From positions 2,109,501 to 2,173,500 of the forward strand of contig NZ_JACHIV010000001.1 of assembly GCF_014203325.1 (NCBI RefSeq): a stretch of 64,000 bases of DNA, in the 5' to 3' direction. Source of the stretch: Saccharopolyspora gloriosae (lineage in GTDB: Bacteria > Actinomycetota > Actinomycetes > Mycobacteriales > Pseudonocardiaceae). Positions 34,227 through 42,253 of the stretch are shown in pieces (the stretch's first letter is position 1; each line of letters opens with the position of its first letter). The translations under genes and the position numbers were made by a program. The notes under the pieces were generated by a model that had not been told where the DNA came from, searched no databases, and was given only the letters and a program-made list of their open reading frames with translations.

Positions 34227-35549
34227 TCAGCGCGCAGCGGGCTCCGAGAGCGGCACGAGCACGAAGTCGTGACCGCTGCGCCCGTTCGGCACCGAGACGC
34301 GGCTCGCCGCGGGAGCCGCTCCGCGCGCGGCGGCGACGACGGTGACGAACCGGTCCGGAAGGTCGTGCACCTCGTAGCCGCCGTCGGCGTCGGCGTCGAC
34401 CCGCGCGAGCTGGTTGCCGGCCGAGTCCGTCACGGTCACCACGGCGCCCGCCGCGGGCACGTCGCCGCGCAGCCGGACGCTGCCGGCCAGCGTCCGGTGG
34501 TGCGCGGGCTGCGGGGGCTCGAAGAGGGGGTCGACGACGGTGCCGCCGTCGTCCTCGTGCTCGTAGGAACCGGCTTCGGCCACGGCCTCCGGGTCTTGGT
34601 CCTGCTTGCGCTTCGCGTACCACTGGGTCGCGGCCGTGAGCGCCACCCCGGCCGCGCACCAGGACACGAGCCCGATGATCCCCGGCCACGACCCGGCGCC
34701 GTCGAAGTAGAGGATGCCGCGGATCGAATCGGCGGCCTCGCCCAGCGGCAGCAGCAGGTGGAAGAACTGGAAGAAGGGATGCACCAGCTCCTTCGGGATC
34801 GCACCGCCGCTCGAAGGCATGCTCAGCAGCACGAACAGCGTCATCGCGACACCGGGGATGAACTGCTTCACCAGCGGCACCAGGCCGAACGTCGTCCACC
34901 CGACGGCCTGGGTGAGCAGGAAGCCCAGCAGCAGCACCACCGGGTGCGCGGGGATCACGTCGAGCAGTCGGCCCGCCGCGTAGCAGACGATCGCGGCGAA
35001 CGCCCCGACGCCGACCAGCGACAGCAGCTTCTGGCGGGTCGTGAGCTCGGCGCGCAGCAGCACCATGACCGTGACGTACGGCGGGATGTTCATCGCCAGC
35101 AGCAGGTAGAACAGCCCGGTTCCCAGCACGTCGCCCGGCGCGGTGGGGGCGAGGTCGACGGTGGTCAGCGCGTGCCCGCCCGCGGCGGCGACGGGCGCGA
35201 ACATCTGCTGCAGGAACTGCACCAGCGCGGCGCCGTTGGCCTTGGCGTAGAACAGCTCGCCCGTGGCCGGGTCGTAGGCGGCGACGGCCTCCCGGTCGGT
35301 GATCGCCGCGCGGGCCGCCGCCGCGTCGGGCACGGGAGCCACCTCGACGCCGCCGGGCAGCGCCGCGGCGAACTTCGCGTCGAGCTGCTGGGCGACCTGC
35401 TCGCCGACGGCCACCACCGGCAGGTGGTGCGGCGTCGGCGCGTGGAACGGCAGCAGGTAGCACAGCACGAAGCCGAGGATGAAGAAGATCGGGAACCACA
35501 GCGACGATGCCAGGGTGCGCACCAGCGATGCCGGCTGCTGCTCGGGCAC
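34227..35549 (-). CDS. YhgE/Pip-like (ABC-2 type) membrane protein with a C-terminal carboxypeptidase-regulatory-like domain
   Basis: A 440-residue protein: one membrane helix (15-35), an extracytoplasmic domain (about 40-140), five or six further helices (about 145-320), then a charged linker and a beta-sandwich resembling CarboxypepD_reg (LAGSVRLRGDVPAAGAVVTV, then GGYEVHDLPDRFVTV). The helix layout resembles YhgE/Pip and ABC-2 permeases; the fused sandwich on the C-terminal side is unusual. It starts at GTG 35549 with AAGGAG upstream. It is divergent from a TetR gene with a 13/14-bp palindrome between them, the typical arrangement of a repressor-controlled export or envelope protein. Confidence 0.8.
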   Translation of the reverse strand: MPEQQPASLVRTLASSLWFPIFFILGFVLCYLLPFHAPTPHHLPVVAVGEQVAQQLDAKFAAALPGGVEVAPVPDAAAARAAITDREAVAAYDPATGELFYAKANGAALVQFLQQMFAPVAAAGGHALTTVDLAPTAPGDVLGTGLFYLLLAMNIPPYVTVMVLLRAELTTRQKLLSLVGVGAFAAIVCYAAGRLLDVIPAHPVVLLLGFLLTQAVGWTTFGLVPLVKQFIPGVAMTLFVLLSMPSSGGAIPKELVHPFFQFFHLLLPLGEAADSIRGILYFDGAGSWPGIIGLVSWCAAGVALTAATQWYAKRKQDQDPEAVAEAGSYEHEDDGGTVVDPLFEPPQPAHHRTLAGSVRLRGDVPAAGAVVTVTDSAGNQLARVDADADGGYEVHDLPDRFVTVVAAARGAAPAASRVSVPNGRSGHDFVLVPLSEPAAR

Positions 35550-35734
35550 GACTTGCTCCTTGTCTCGGTGGCGGCGCGAGCGGACGAGCTCGGGCCGGGC
35601 TGCTGATCGAGTGCGGCGGACGTCCCGGGACGGCTCGCTGCGCGGAGTCGAGTGCGGGGCGGTGTCGGCGATGCGGGACTCCGGGCGCGGCGACGATGCC
35701 TGCTGCCCCGGTGGCCCGGGCTCTGGAACGGTAT

Positions 35735-35769
35735 CAGTACCTGCATTCGATGCAAGAATGCACGTACTG
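35735..35769. promoter_or_regulatory. Long palindrome, probable TetR operator
   Basis: CAGTACCTGCATTC (35735-35748) and GAATGCACGTACTG (35756-35769) are complementary at 13 of 14 positions with a 7-nt centre. It lies in the 344-bp gap between the TetR gene and the divergent membrane protein gene, in the only AT-richer stretch of that gap. Confidence 0.8.
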
Positions 35770-35893
35770 CAATTTTTGCGGGTGCGTGCTTTGTCCGATC
35801 AGGGCGGAGCCGGAGGCGCGGGGACGCCGCGCACTACGATGGACGGCCCGACGTGCATCCGGCCGCGACGGATCCGTGAACGGGAGCCCCAGG

Positions 35894-36529
35894 ATGTCCA
35901 GAACCACGATGCCCCGAGCGTCCGGCGACGTCCCGCCGCGCGAGCAAGGGGGCCTGCGCGAGCGCAAGAAGCGCGCCACCAGGCAGGCCCTGCAGCAGGC
36001 CGCGGTCCGGTTGTTCCGGGAGCACGGCCCGGTGTCGGTCACCGTGGAGGACATCTGCGCCGCGGCGGACGTGTCCGCGCGCACCTTCTTCAACTACTTC
36101 GCCTCGAAGGAAGAGGTGCTGGTCCCCTGGGACCCGCCGACCGTCGCGAGCACCGCGCGGCGCATCGTGGACGGCCCCGCCGCGGAATCCCTGCTGAGCG
36201 TCGTGCACCGGGTGCTGGGGGAGACGATCGACACCGCGATGGCCGCGCCCACCTGGCGAGATCAGGCCGTGGTGCTGCGCGATCACCCCGAGCTGGTGAG
36301 CCGGGTGGCGCTGGCCTCGTGGGACTTGGAGCAGGCGCTGGCCGACGGGGTGGCCCGCCGCACGGGGGGCGAGCAGGAGGACCCGTACGTGCGGCAGCTG
36401 GCGGCGACCGCGGTGACGACGCTGCGGGTGGCGATCCAGTGCTGGCACCGGGCCGACCCGGACTCCGACCTGCACGACCACCTCGACTCGGCGTTCACCC
36501 GCTTGGCCGACGGCCTCCGCCCGGACTGA
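35894..36529 (+). CDS. TetR/AcrR-family transcriptional regulator
   Basis: A 211-residue regulator: RERKKRATRQALQQAAVRLF followed by VSVTVEDICAAADVSARTFFNYFASKEE, the helix-turn-helix with the TFFNYF motif typical of MftR-like TetRs. The ligand domain has no close recognisable type. ATG 35894 is preceded by CCAGG only, a weak site. It probably represses itself and the divergent YhgE-like gene through the palindrome at 35735-35769. A structured repeat starts 3 nt after its stop codon. Confidence 0.9.
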   Translation: MSRTTMPRASGDVPPREQGGLRERKKRATRQALQQAAVRLFREHGPVSVTVEDICAAADVSARTFFNYFASKEEVLVPWDPPTVASTARRIVDGPAAESLLSVVHRVLGETIDTAMAAPTWRDQAVVLRDHPELVSRVALASWDLEQALADGVARRTGGEQEDPYVRQLAATAVTTLRVAIQCWHRADPDSDLHDHLDSAFTRLADGLRPD

Positions 36530-36532
36530 TTG

Positions 36533-36723
36533 CCTGTCTTTGTTCTTGGCCTGAGTAGGGGTCGGGTGGCGGAACCTCAGGTGCTTCCTCGCTGCGGGAT
36601 CTTTTTCCCGAGTGGCTCCGCCACGAGGGAAAAAGCCGTCCTCGCGAGGAAGCACCTGAGAACCCGCGGGTCGTCGGCCTGCTTTGATGGTCACTGCTCA
36701 GCGGCTTCGCCGCTGACAGGACA
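36533..36723 (+). repeat. Structured dispersed repeat, copy 4
   Basis: This 191-bp forward copy starts 3 nt past the TetR stop codon. Outer arms CTCAGGTGCTTCCTCGC (36576-36592) and GCGAGGAAGCACCTGAG (36644-36660) pair perfectly. Inner hairpin TTTTTCCC (36602-36609) with GGGAAAAA (36627-36634), closed by GTGGC-TCC-GCCAC. Terminal hairpin TCAGCGGC-TTC-GCCGCTGA at 36698-36716. Ends: CCTGTCTTTG (36533-36542) and GACAGGACA (36715-36723). Confidence 0.93.
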
Positions 36724-37057
36724 ACGACCGCCGGCGCCGTGCGTTCGGGAAGCCGAGGTCGATGGTGCGCACCCGACGGTGCTGCGGTCTCCCCCTTCGA
36801 GAACCATGCCGGACCTGGTTCGTTCCGGCGGGATTTCGGGAGAGGTCGAACTGCCGACTTGAGCAGTTGCCTCGCCGAGTTCGCGGGTGGGTTTCGAGTC
36901 TGGTCGGGGCTGAGCAATTTCCGCGGAATTGTGGAAGTTGTCCGTGGATGGGCGGTTCGTGCATCGGGTGGGGTGGCGGGTTCGGGCGTTCGTCGTATTG
37001 TTCGTCCGTCTTATTGGCCCTTGTAGGTGATCTCTGGATACGTATGGTCACCTGATC
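36724..37057. other. 334-bp intergenic region upstream of the AftA-like gene
   Basis: No gene seen. Just before the start codon, AGGTGA (37025-37030) and TCACCT (37048-37053) form a 6-bp inverted repeat around an AT-richer centre; this could be an operator or hairpin in the leader. There is no good Shine-Dalgarno before the ATG at 37058. Confidence 0.45.
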
Positions 37058-38974
37058 ATGAGTTCGGCTGCGGGTGGCGCAGGGAATGCGCACGGGTGCT
37101 CACTTCGGATGTCGCCGGGGCGGTTGGCGGGTGAACTCCCGGTCGTCGTGGTGGTGGCCGTCGGCGTGAGTCTCGCGGTGCAGTTCCCCATCGCCCGGCT
37201 CGGGCTCAGCGTCCCCACCGAGCTCCCCGCGATCGCCGCCACCGCCTGCGCCGCGCTGCTGCTGGCGCTGCTGCTCGGCGGCGCCCGCTGGGCGGACCGG
37301 GTCCCCGCGGCGCTGCGGCTGCCCGCGGTGTGGGTGGCGCTGCCCGCGCTGGCGACCACCGTGCTGGCGTGGCCGCTGGAGCCGACGCGGCTGTACTACG
37401 GCGGCGTCTCGGTCGACCAGATGTTCCGGATGCAGTACCTGACGCGGTTCGCCGATTCGCCCGCGCTCGCCGACATGAACTACCCCGGCCTGGCGCCGTA
37501 CTACCCGGCGGGCTGGTTCTGGCTCGGAGGACGTTTCGCGGAGCTGACCGGGATGCCGGGGTGGGCCGCGTTCAAACCGTTCGCGCTGCTGACGATCGCG
37601 GTGACCGCGGGAGTCGCGTTCACGTTGTGGAGCGCCGTGGTCCGCAGGCGGATCGCCGTGCTGTGCGCGGTCGCCACCACGCTCAGCGGGTTCCTGCACG
37701 GCTTCGACGAGCCGTACGCGTGGATGTCGGTGGCGTGGCTGGTGCCGGTCGCGGTCGCGGCCTGGCACGTGCTGCGCTGCCGCGAACATCCGCACCGGGC
37801 CGCGACGGTGGGCATCGGGCTGTACCTGGGCTTCGCGGCGATCACCTACGCGCTGTACCTGGCGTTCGCGGCGATGGTGCTGGTGGTGATGGCGGCCGTG
37901 GTCGCCGCGCGGCGGCTGCGGGCGGGTGGCGCGTGGCGCCGCGTGGTCGGCGGACCGGTGCTGCGGCTCGCGGTGATCGGCGCGGTCGCGGCGGCGGTGG
38001 CGCTGCTGGTGTGGGCGCCGTTCGTGCTGGCGAAGCTGGACGGTGCCGCATCGGCCGGCGCTGCGAACCGGTACCTGCCCGCGGAGTCGGTGCCGCCGTT
38101 CCCGTTCCTCGAACCGACCTTGTTCGGCGCGTTGTGCCTGGCCGGTTTCTGCTGGCTGGTGCTGGCGTTCCGGCGCAGCGAGGCCGCGGCGGCGCTGCTG
38201 GTGCTGACGGCCTCGGTGTACGCGTGGTTCGGCTTGTCGACGCTGGCGGTGGCGGCGCAGACGACGTTGCTGGCGTTCCGGACCACGGCCGCGCTGGAGG
38301 TGCTGCTGGCGGTGGCCGGAGTGCTGGGGCTGCTCGACCTGTGGGGCTGGGCCAGCACCCGGCTGGACGCCCGGTTCCGGCGGCAGGTCGCGGCGCTCGG
38401 TCTCCTGCTGCCGCTGGCGGGTGCGGTGAGCACCGTCGAAACCGCGCTCGCGTCCACTGTGGACGAATCGGCGGCTCCGGCTTACCAGGACTACTACCCG
38501 ACGGGGGCCAACGCGCAGCGTCGAACCGACCCGGCGCTGCCCGGCTCCTGGAACGACGAGCTCACGGCCGCGCTCGGCGAGCTCACCGGCCGCGCACCTG
38601 CGGAAATCACGGTGCTCACGACCTACCACCCGATCATGTCGTTCGCCCCGTACTGGGGTTTCCAGCAGGAGACGCCGCACTACGCGAACCCGCTGTCGGC
38701 CTACGAGGACCGCGCCGCCGTGATCCGCGAGTGGGCGGCGGCGCGCGGTCCCGGCGAGCTGTCCGCGCTGCTGCGGCGCAGTCCGTTCCCCGCTCCGGAC
38801 GCGTTCCTGCTGCGCCGCGAGAGCGACGGGCTGCACCTGACGCTGTCGCACGACGCGTTCCCGCACCAGCCCAACGTCCAGGTCTACGACGTGCGGTTCG
38901 ACCCGGCGCTGTTCGACTCGCCCGCCTTCGTCCGGCGTGACGCGGGCCCGTTCGCGGTGATCGCTACGCGCTGA
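37058..38974 (+). CDS. aftA: Galactan 5-O-arabinofuranosyltransferase, AftA-like
   Basis: A 638-residue GT-C membrane glycosyltransferase with about 11-13 helices and a C-terminal extracytoplasmic domain. VSVDQMFRMQYLTRFADSPA and DMNYPGLAPYYPAGWFWLGG are characteristic of AftA, which transfers the first arabinofuranosyl residues from decaprenyl-phosphoarabinose onto galactan in arabinogalactan synthesis. It supports a mycolata/Pseudonocardiaceae-type wall. The start is uncertain because no ribosome site precedes ATG 37058; a later ATG near 37109 is possible. Confidence 0.88.
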   Translation: MSSAAGGAGNAHGCSLRMSPGRLAGELPVVVVVAVGVSLAVQFPIARLGLSVPTELPAIAATACAALLLALLLGGARWADRVPAALRLPAVWVALPALATTVLAWPLEPTRLYYGGVSVDQMFRMQYLTRFADSPALADMNYPGLAPYYPAGWFWLGGRFAELTGMPGWAAFKPFALLTIAVTAGVAFTLWSAVVRRRIAVLCAVATTLSGFLHGFDEPYAWMSVAWLVPVAVAAWHVLRCREHPHRAATVGIGLYLGFAAITYALYLAFAAMVLVVMAAVVAARRLRAGGAWRRVVGGPVLRLAVIGAVAAAVALLVWAPFVLAKLDGAASAGAANRYLPAESVPPFPFLEPTLFGALCLAGFCWLVLAFRRSEAAAALLVLTASVYAWFGLSTLAVAAQTTLLAFRTTAALEVLLAVAGVLGLLDLWGWASTRLDARFRRQVAALGLLLPLAGAVSTVETALASTVDESAAPAYQDYYPTGANAQRRTDPALPGSWNDELTAALGELTGRAPAEITVLTTYHPIMSFAPYWGFQQETPHYANPLSAYEDRAAVIREWAAARGPGELSALLRRSPFPAPDAFLLRRESDGLHLTLSHDAFPHQPNVQVYDVRFDPALFDSPAFVRRDAGPFAVIATR

Positions 38975-39020
38975 TCGTTTCGGGCGGTCCTGCCCGGGTG
39001 AGGTGAAGCGGACCCCATCA

Positions 39021-39039
39021 TCAGGTTAGCCTTGCCTCA
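39021..39039 (+). promoter_or_regulatory. IdeR/DtxR iron box
   Basis: TCAGGTTAGCCTTGCCTCA agrees at about 15 of 19 positions with the IdeR/DtxR consensus TTAGGTTAGSCTAACCTAA. It lies 28 bp before the start of the siderophore-interacting protein gene, so iron-replete IdeR should repress that gene. Confidence 0.85.
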
Positions 39040-39066
39040 GAGAACCAGTCGCGATGAGGAGAGCTG

Positions 39067-39885
39067 ATGGCTCAAGCGGGCAAGTCCAGGCCGGTCAAGC
39101 GGCTGCGAGTGCTGCGCAAGGAACAACTCACCCCGCACATGATCCGCATCGTCGCGGGCGGGGACGGGCTGCGCGCCTTCCAGGCCAACGAGTTCACCGA
39201 CGCGTACGTGAAAGTGGTCTTCCCCGTCGACGGCGTGGCCTACCCGGAGCCGTTCGACCTGGGCGTGATCAACGCCGAACTGCCCCGCGAGCAGTGGCCC
39301 AGCACCCGCACCTACACGGTGCGCCACTACGACCGGCAGGCCGGCGAGCTCACCTTGGACTTCGTCCACCACGGAGACACCGGGCTCGCCGGGCCGTGGG
39401 CGGCGAACGCCGCGCCCGGCGACGAACTGCTGCTGGCCGGACCCGGCGGGGCGTACGCGCCGGACGCCGCCGCGGACTGGCACCTGCTGGTCGGGGACGA
39501 GAGCGCGCTGCCCGCGATCGCCGCGTCCCTGGAAGCGATGCCCGCCGGAGCCCAGGTCCGGGCGTTCGTCCTGATCGACGGCGCCGAGGAGCAGCAGTCG
39601 CTGTCCACCAAGGCCGACGCGGAGGTCCGCTGGCTGCACCGCTCGTCGGGCGACGACCTCGTCGGCGCCGTGCGGGACGCGGAGTTCCCGGCCGGTGACG
39701 TGCACGCCTTCGTGCACGGCGAGGCCGGATTCGTGCGGGAGCTGCGCCGTTACCTGCTCAACGAGTGCGGAGTGGCCAAGGATCGCCTGTCGATCTCCGG
39801 CTACTGGCGCGAAGGCAAGAACGACGAGCAGTGGCGCAAGGAAAAAGCAGCCGAACGAGCAGCGGAAGAGGCCCGTCCGGCTTGA
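39067..39885 (+). CDS. Siderophore-interacting protein (SIP), FAD-dependent ferric-siderophore reductase
   Basis: The 272-residue protein is of the ViuB/SIP family. RLRVLRKEQLTPHMIRIV starts the FAD-binding barrel; PSTRTYTVRHYD is the FAD motif (RxYTxR); PWAANAAPGDELLLAGPGG and WHLLVGDESALPAIAA form the NAD(P)H part; SISGYWREGKNDEQW is the usual C-terminus. It reduces ferric siderophores in the cytosol to release iron. An iron box at 39021-39039 predicts IdeR control. A structured repeat begins 7 nt after the stop codon. No siderophore importer is adjacent. Confidence 0.93.
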   Translation: MAQAGKSRPVKRLRVLRKEQLTPHMIRIVAGGDGLRAFQANEFTDAYVKVVFPVDGVAYPEPFDLGVINAELPREQWPSTRTYTVRHYDRQAGELTLDFVHHGDTGLAGPWAANAAPGDELLLAGPGGAYAPDAAADWHLLVGDESALPAIAASLEAMPAGAQVRAFVLIDGAEEQQSLSTKADAEVRWLHRSSGDDLVGAVRDAEFPAGDVHAFVHGEAGFVRELRRYLLNECGVAKDRLSISGYWREGKNDEQWRKEKAAERAAEEARPA

Positions 39886-39892
39886 GCGGGGA

Positions 39893-40083
39893 CTGGCCCT
39901 GGGCTCGTTTTGCTCGGGTGGTCAGGTGGCGGAACCTCAGCGTTCTTCTCGCTGCGGGATCTTTTTCCCGAGTGGCTCCGCCACGAGGGAGAAAGCCGTC
40001 CTCGCGAGAAGGGCGCTGAGAACCCGCTGCGGTGCCGGTTGCTCTGGTGGTCGCTGCTCAGCGGCTTCGCCGCTGACAGGAAA
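39893..40083 (+). repeat. Structured dispersed repeat, copy 5 (with G.U wobbles)
   Basis: This 191-bp forward copy lies 7 nt past the siderophore-interacting protein stop. Outer arms CTCAGCGTTCTTCTCGC (39936-39952) and GCGAGAAGGGCGCTGAG (40004-40020) pair with two adjacent T.G wobbles. The inner pair TTTTTCCC (39962-39969) with GGGAGAAA also uses one T.G. All three become G.U if the plus strand is transcribed. Terminal hairpin TCAGCGGC-TTC-GCCGCTGA at 40058-40076. Confidence 0.92.
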
Positions 40084-40138
40084 ACGACCGAAGGCGTCGC
40101 TCACCGGGCGACAAGATCATGGCGCCTGGTTCTTGGTG

Positions 40139-41062
40139 TCACATGCGGTCGGTCGGGGTTTGGCCGGGGATGACCCGGACGACCTCGCGGAGTGCGATGA
40201 CGAGGGCTTCGACGGCGGGTGACGGTGGGCCGCCGCGGATCGCGACGGCGATGGTGCGGGTGACGGCGGGGCTGACGGGGATCAGCCGGACGCCGGGGAA
40301 TCCTTCGACGGCGGCGCGCGGTGCCAGTGACACCGCCAGGCCGCCCGCGACGATCGTCATCTGGGTGGGGAAGTCGTCGGCGACGAACCGGACGTCCACT
40401 TCGACGTCGTGGCGGCGCATGATCTGCAACTGCGCCTCGTGGTGGTCCGTTCCGGGCGGGCACGCGGCCCAGGCCTGGTCGCGCACGTCGGCCAGGTCGA
40501 TGTGCTCGCGGGAGGCGAGCGGGTGCTCGGAACCGACGGCGAGCACCACGTCGTGGTCGACGAGCGGGTGCAGCTGGACCCGCGGCGGCACCCGCATCGG
40601 CAGCGACGACCAGTTCTCGATGATCACCGCGTCGAGGTCGTGGCTGAGCAGCAGCGGGATCATGTCGATCGCCCCGCCGCCGCTGCGCGCGCTGGGCACG
40701 ATGTCGGGATGGCGCTGCGCGAGCGCGTGCAGGGCGGGCGCCAGCAGCAGCCGGAAGCTGCTGTGCAGGGCGCCGATGCGCAGCGGTCCGACGGCGCGGC
40801 CGTCGAGCTCGGTCAGCGCGTGCTCGGCCGCGGCGATCTTGCCGCCCGCCGCGCCTGCGGCCTCCGCGACGATCCAGCCGGCCGTGGTCAGGCGCATCCC
40901 GCGCCCCTCCGGCTCGACCAGCGCGGTACCGGCCTCGCGTTCCAGCTTGCGGATCTGCTGCGTGATGGCGGGGCCGGTGACGTGCAGCGCGGCGGCCGCC
41001 GCTCCGACCGAGCCGTGCTCGGCGACCGCGGCCAGCACGCGGAGGCGCTCCCAGTTCAACAC
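40139..41062 (-). CDS. LysR-family transcriptional regulator
   Basis: A 307-residue regulator beginning MLNWERLRVLAAVAEHGSVG with the winged helix AAAAALHVTGPAITQQIRKLEREAG. The co-inducer domain begins near VGPLRIGALHSSFRLLLAPAL. It starts at GTG 41062 and is divergent from an EamA-family exporter 65 bp away, a very common pairing in which the LysR protein activates export of its ligand. Confidence 0.93.
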   Translation of the reverse strand: MLNWERLRVLAAVAEHGSVGAAAAALHVTGPAITQQIRKLEREAGTALVEPEGRGMRLTTAGWIVAEAAGAAGGKIAAAEHALTELDGRAVGPLRIGALHSSFRLLLAPALHALAQRHPDIVPSARSGGGAIDMIPLLLSHDLDAVIIENWSSLPMRVPPRVQLHPLVDHDVVLAVGSEHPLASREHIDLADVRDQAWAACPPGTDHHEAQLQIMRRHDVEVDVRFVADDFPTQMTIVAGGLAVSLAPRAAVEGFPGVRLIPVSPAVTRTIAVAIRGGPPSPAVEALVIALREVVRVIPGQTPTDRM

Positions 41063-41127
41063 CTTAGCGATCCTAATCTGATCATCGGAGAAATAGTAAC
41101 TAGTGCTGAGCAGTCTGCGGCGGCAGA

Positions 41128-42117
41128 GTGAAAGCCGTGAATGCTGATGGGGGGAAGTCCGCCGCGACGGGGTCGACGGCGCCCGTGGTGTGGGTCGTGC
41201 TGGGGGCGTTGTCGCTGTCGATGTCGGCGACGCTGATCGCGCTGGCCGGTACGTCCTCGGTGACCACGGCGTTCTACCGGTGTTCGCTGGCGCTGCTCAT
41301 GCTGCTGCCGCTGCTGATCCGCGAGGTGCGCAGGCACGGCCTGCCGGACCGGTGCTTCGTCGTGATGGCGCTGCTCGGCGGCGCGTTTCTCGGCGCGGAT
41401 TACCTGCTGTGGAACGTGAGCATCGGCGACGTCGGCCCGGGGATCGCGACCGTCCTGGTGAACATGCAGATCGTGCTGTTCCCCGTCGTGGTGCGGGTGA
41501 TCACCGGAACGCCGCTCGCCCGCCGGTTCGTCGTCGCGATCCCGGTGCTGCTGGTGGCGGTGACGTTGGCGGGCGGAGTCGTCGGCCCCGCCCCGGAGGG
41601 AGGCGCGCCGTTGCGGGGCACGCTGCTCGCGCTGGCCGCGGCGCTCGGCTACTCCGGGTACCTCTACTTCACCAGGGATTGCGGTGTGCGGTCGCCGGAG
41701 TACCTGGTCGCCCCGGTGTTCCTGGCGACGTTCGCCGCCGCCGCGATGGCCGCGATCACCGGCTTGTTCACGTCCGGCATCGAGGTCGACCTCGCGCCGC
41801 GGACGTGGGTCTGCCTGGTGCTGGTCGCGCTGTTCGGGCAGGCGGTCGGCTGGCTCCTGGTGGGCGCGGCGCTGCCCAGGTTGGCTCCGGCGCTGTCGTC
41901 GACGTTGCTGCTGCTGCAGCCGATCGGCGCGGTGCTGATCGGGATCATCTGGCTCGGCGACGTTCCCACGCCGCTGCAATCCGCGGGCTGCGCGATCGTG
42001 CTGGCCACCGTCTGGGTGCTGACCGCGGGGAGGGCGCGCTCGAAACGACCCGCACGGCGTTCCGAAGGCGACCTCGCGCTGGAGGCGGAACGCGAGGTCG
42101 AAGGGGCGAAGTCCTGA
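41128..42117 (+). CDS. EamA/DMT-family metabolite exporter
   Basis: A 329-residue protein with ten predicted helices in two EamA repeats (about 20-150 and 165-300), for example TTAFYRCSLALLMLLPLLI in repeat 1 and LVGAALPRLAPALSSTLLLL in repeat 2 before the last helices. Family members export amino acids or other metabolites. The GTG at 41128 is the likely start (second GTG at 41137). It is divergent from the LysR gene; the gap has T-N11-A-type elements and the stretch TAGTAACTAG. A terminator follows. Confidence 0.9.
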   Translation: MKAVNADGGKSAATGSTAPVVWVVLGALSLSMSATLIALAGTSSVTTAFYRCSLALLMLLPLLIREVRRHGLPDRCFVVMALLGGAFLGADYLLWNVSIGDVGPGIATVLVNMQIVLFPVVVRVITGTPLARRFVVAIPVLLVAVTLAGGVVGPAPEGGAPLRGTLLALAAALGYSGYLYFTRDCGVRSPEYLVAPVFLATFAAAAMAAITGLFTSGIEVDLAPRTWVCLVLVALFGQAVGWLLVGAALPRLAPALSSTLLLLQPIGAVLIGIIWLGDVPTPLQSAGCAIVLATVWVLTAGRARSKRPARRSEGDLALEAEREVEGAKS

Positions 42118-42140
42118 CGCGGCCCGCGCACCGCCGCCGA

Positions 42141-42176
42141 CCGGCCGGGCCGCCCTCAGGGCAGCGGCCCGGCCGG
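42141..42176 (+). terminator. Terminator hairpin after the EamA gene
   Basis: CCGGCCGGGCCGC (42141-42153) pairs with GCGGCCCGGCCGG (42164-42176), 23 nt past the stop codon. It also serves the convergent lipase side poorly, as that stop is 78 bp away. Confidence 0.7.
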
Positions 42177-42253
42177 GTGTCCCGGAAGCCGTCTTCGATC
42201 TCGGCCTGCGCAGCGGGTCGCTCGCCCGGCGCGACGAGATCAAGGACGGGCGG

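Noticed and set aside
1267-40083. The five repeats as a CRISPR array or IS element
   Set aside because: They are tens of kilobases apart without spacers and contain no transposase ORF or long terminal inverted repeats.
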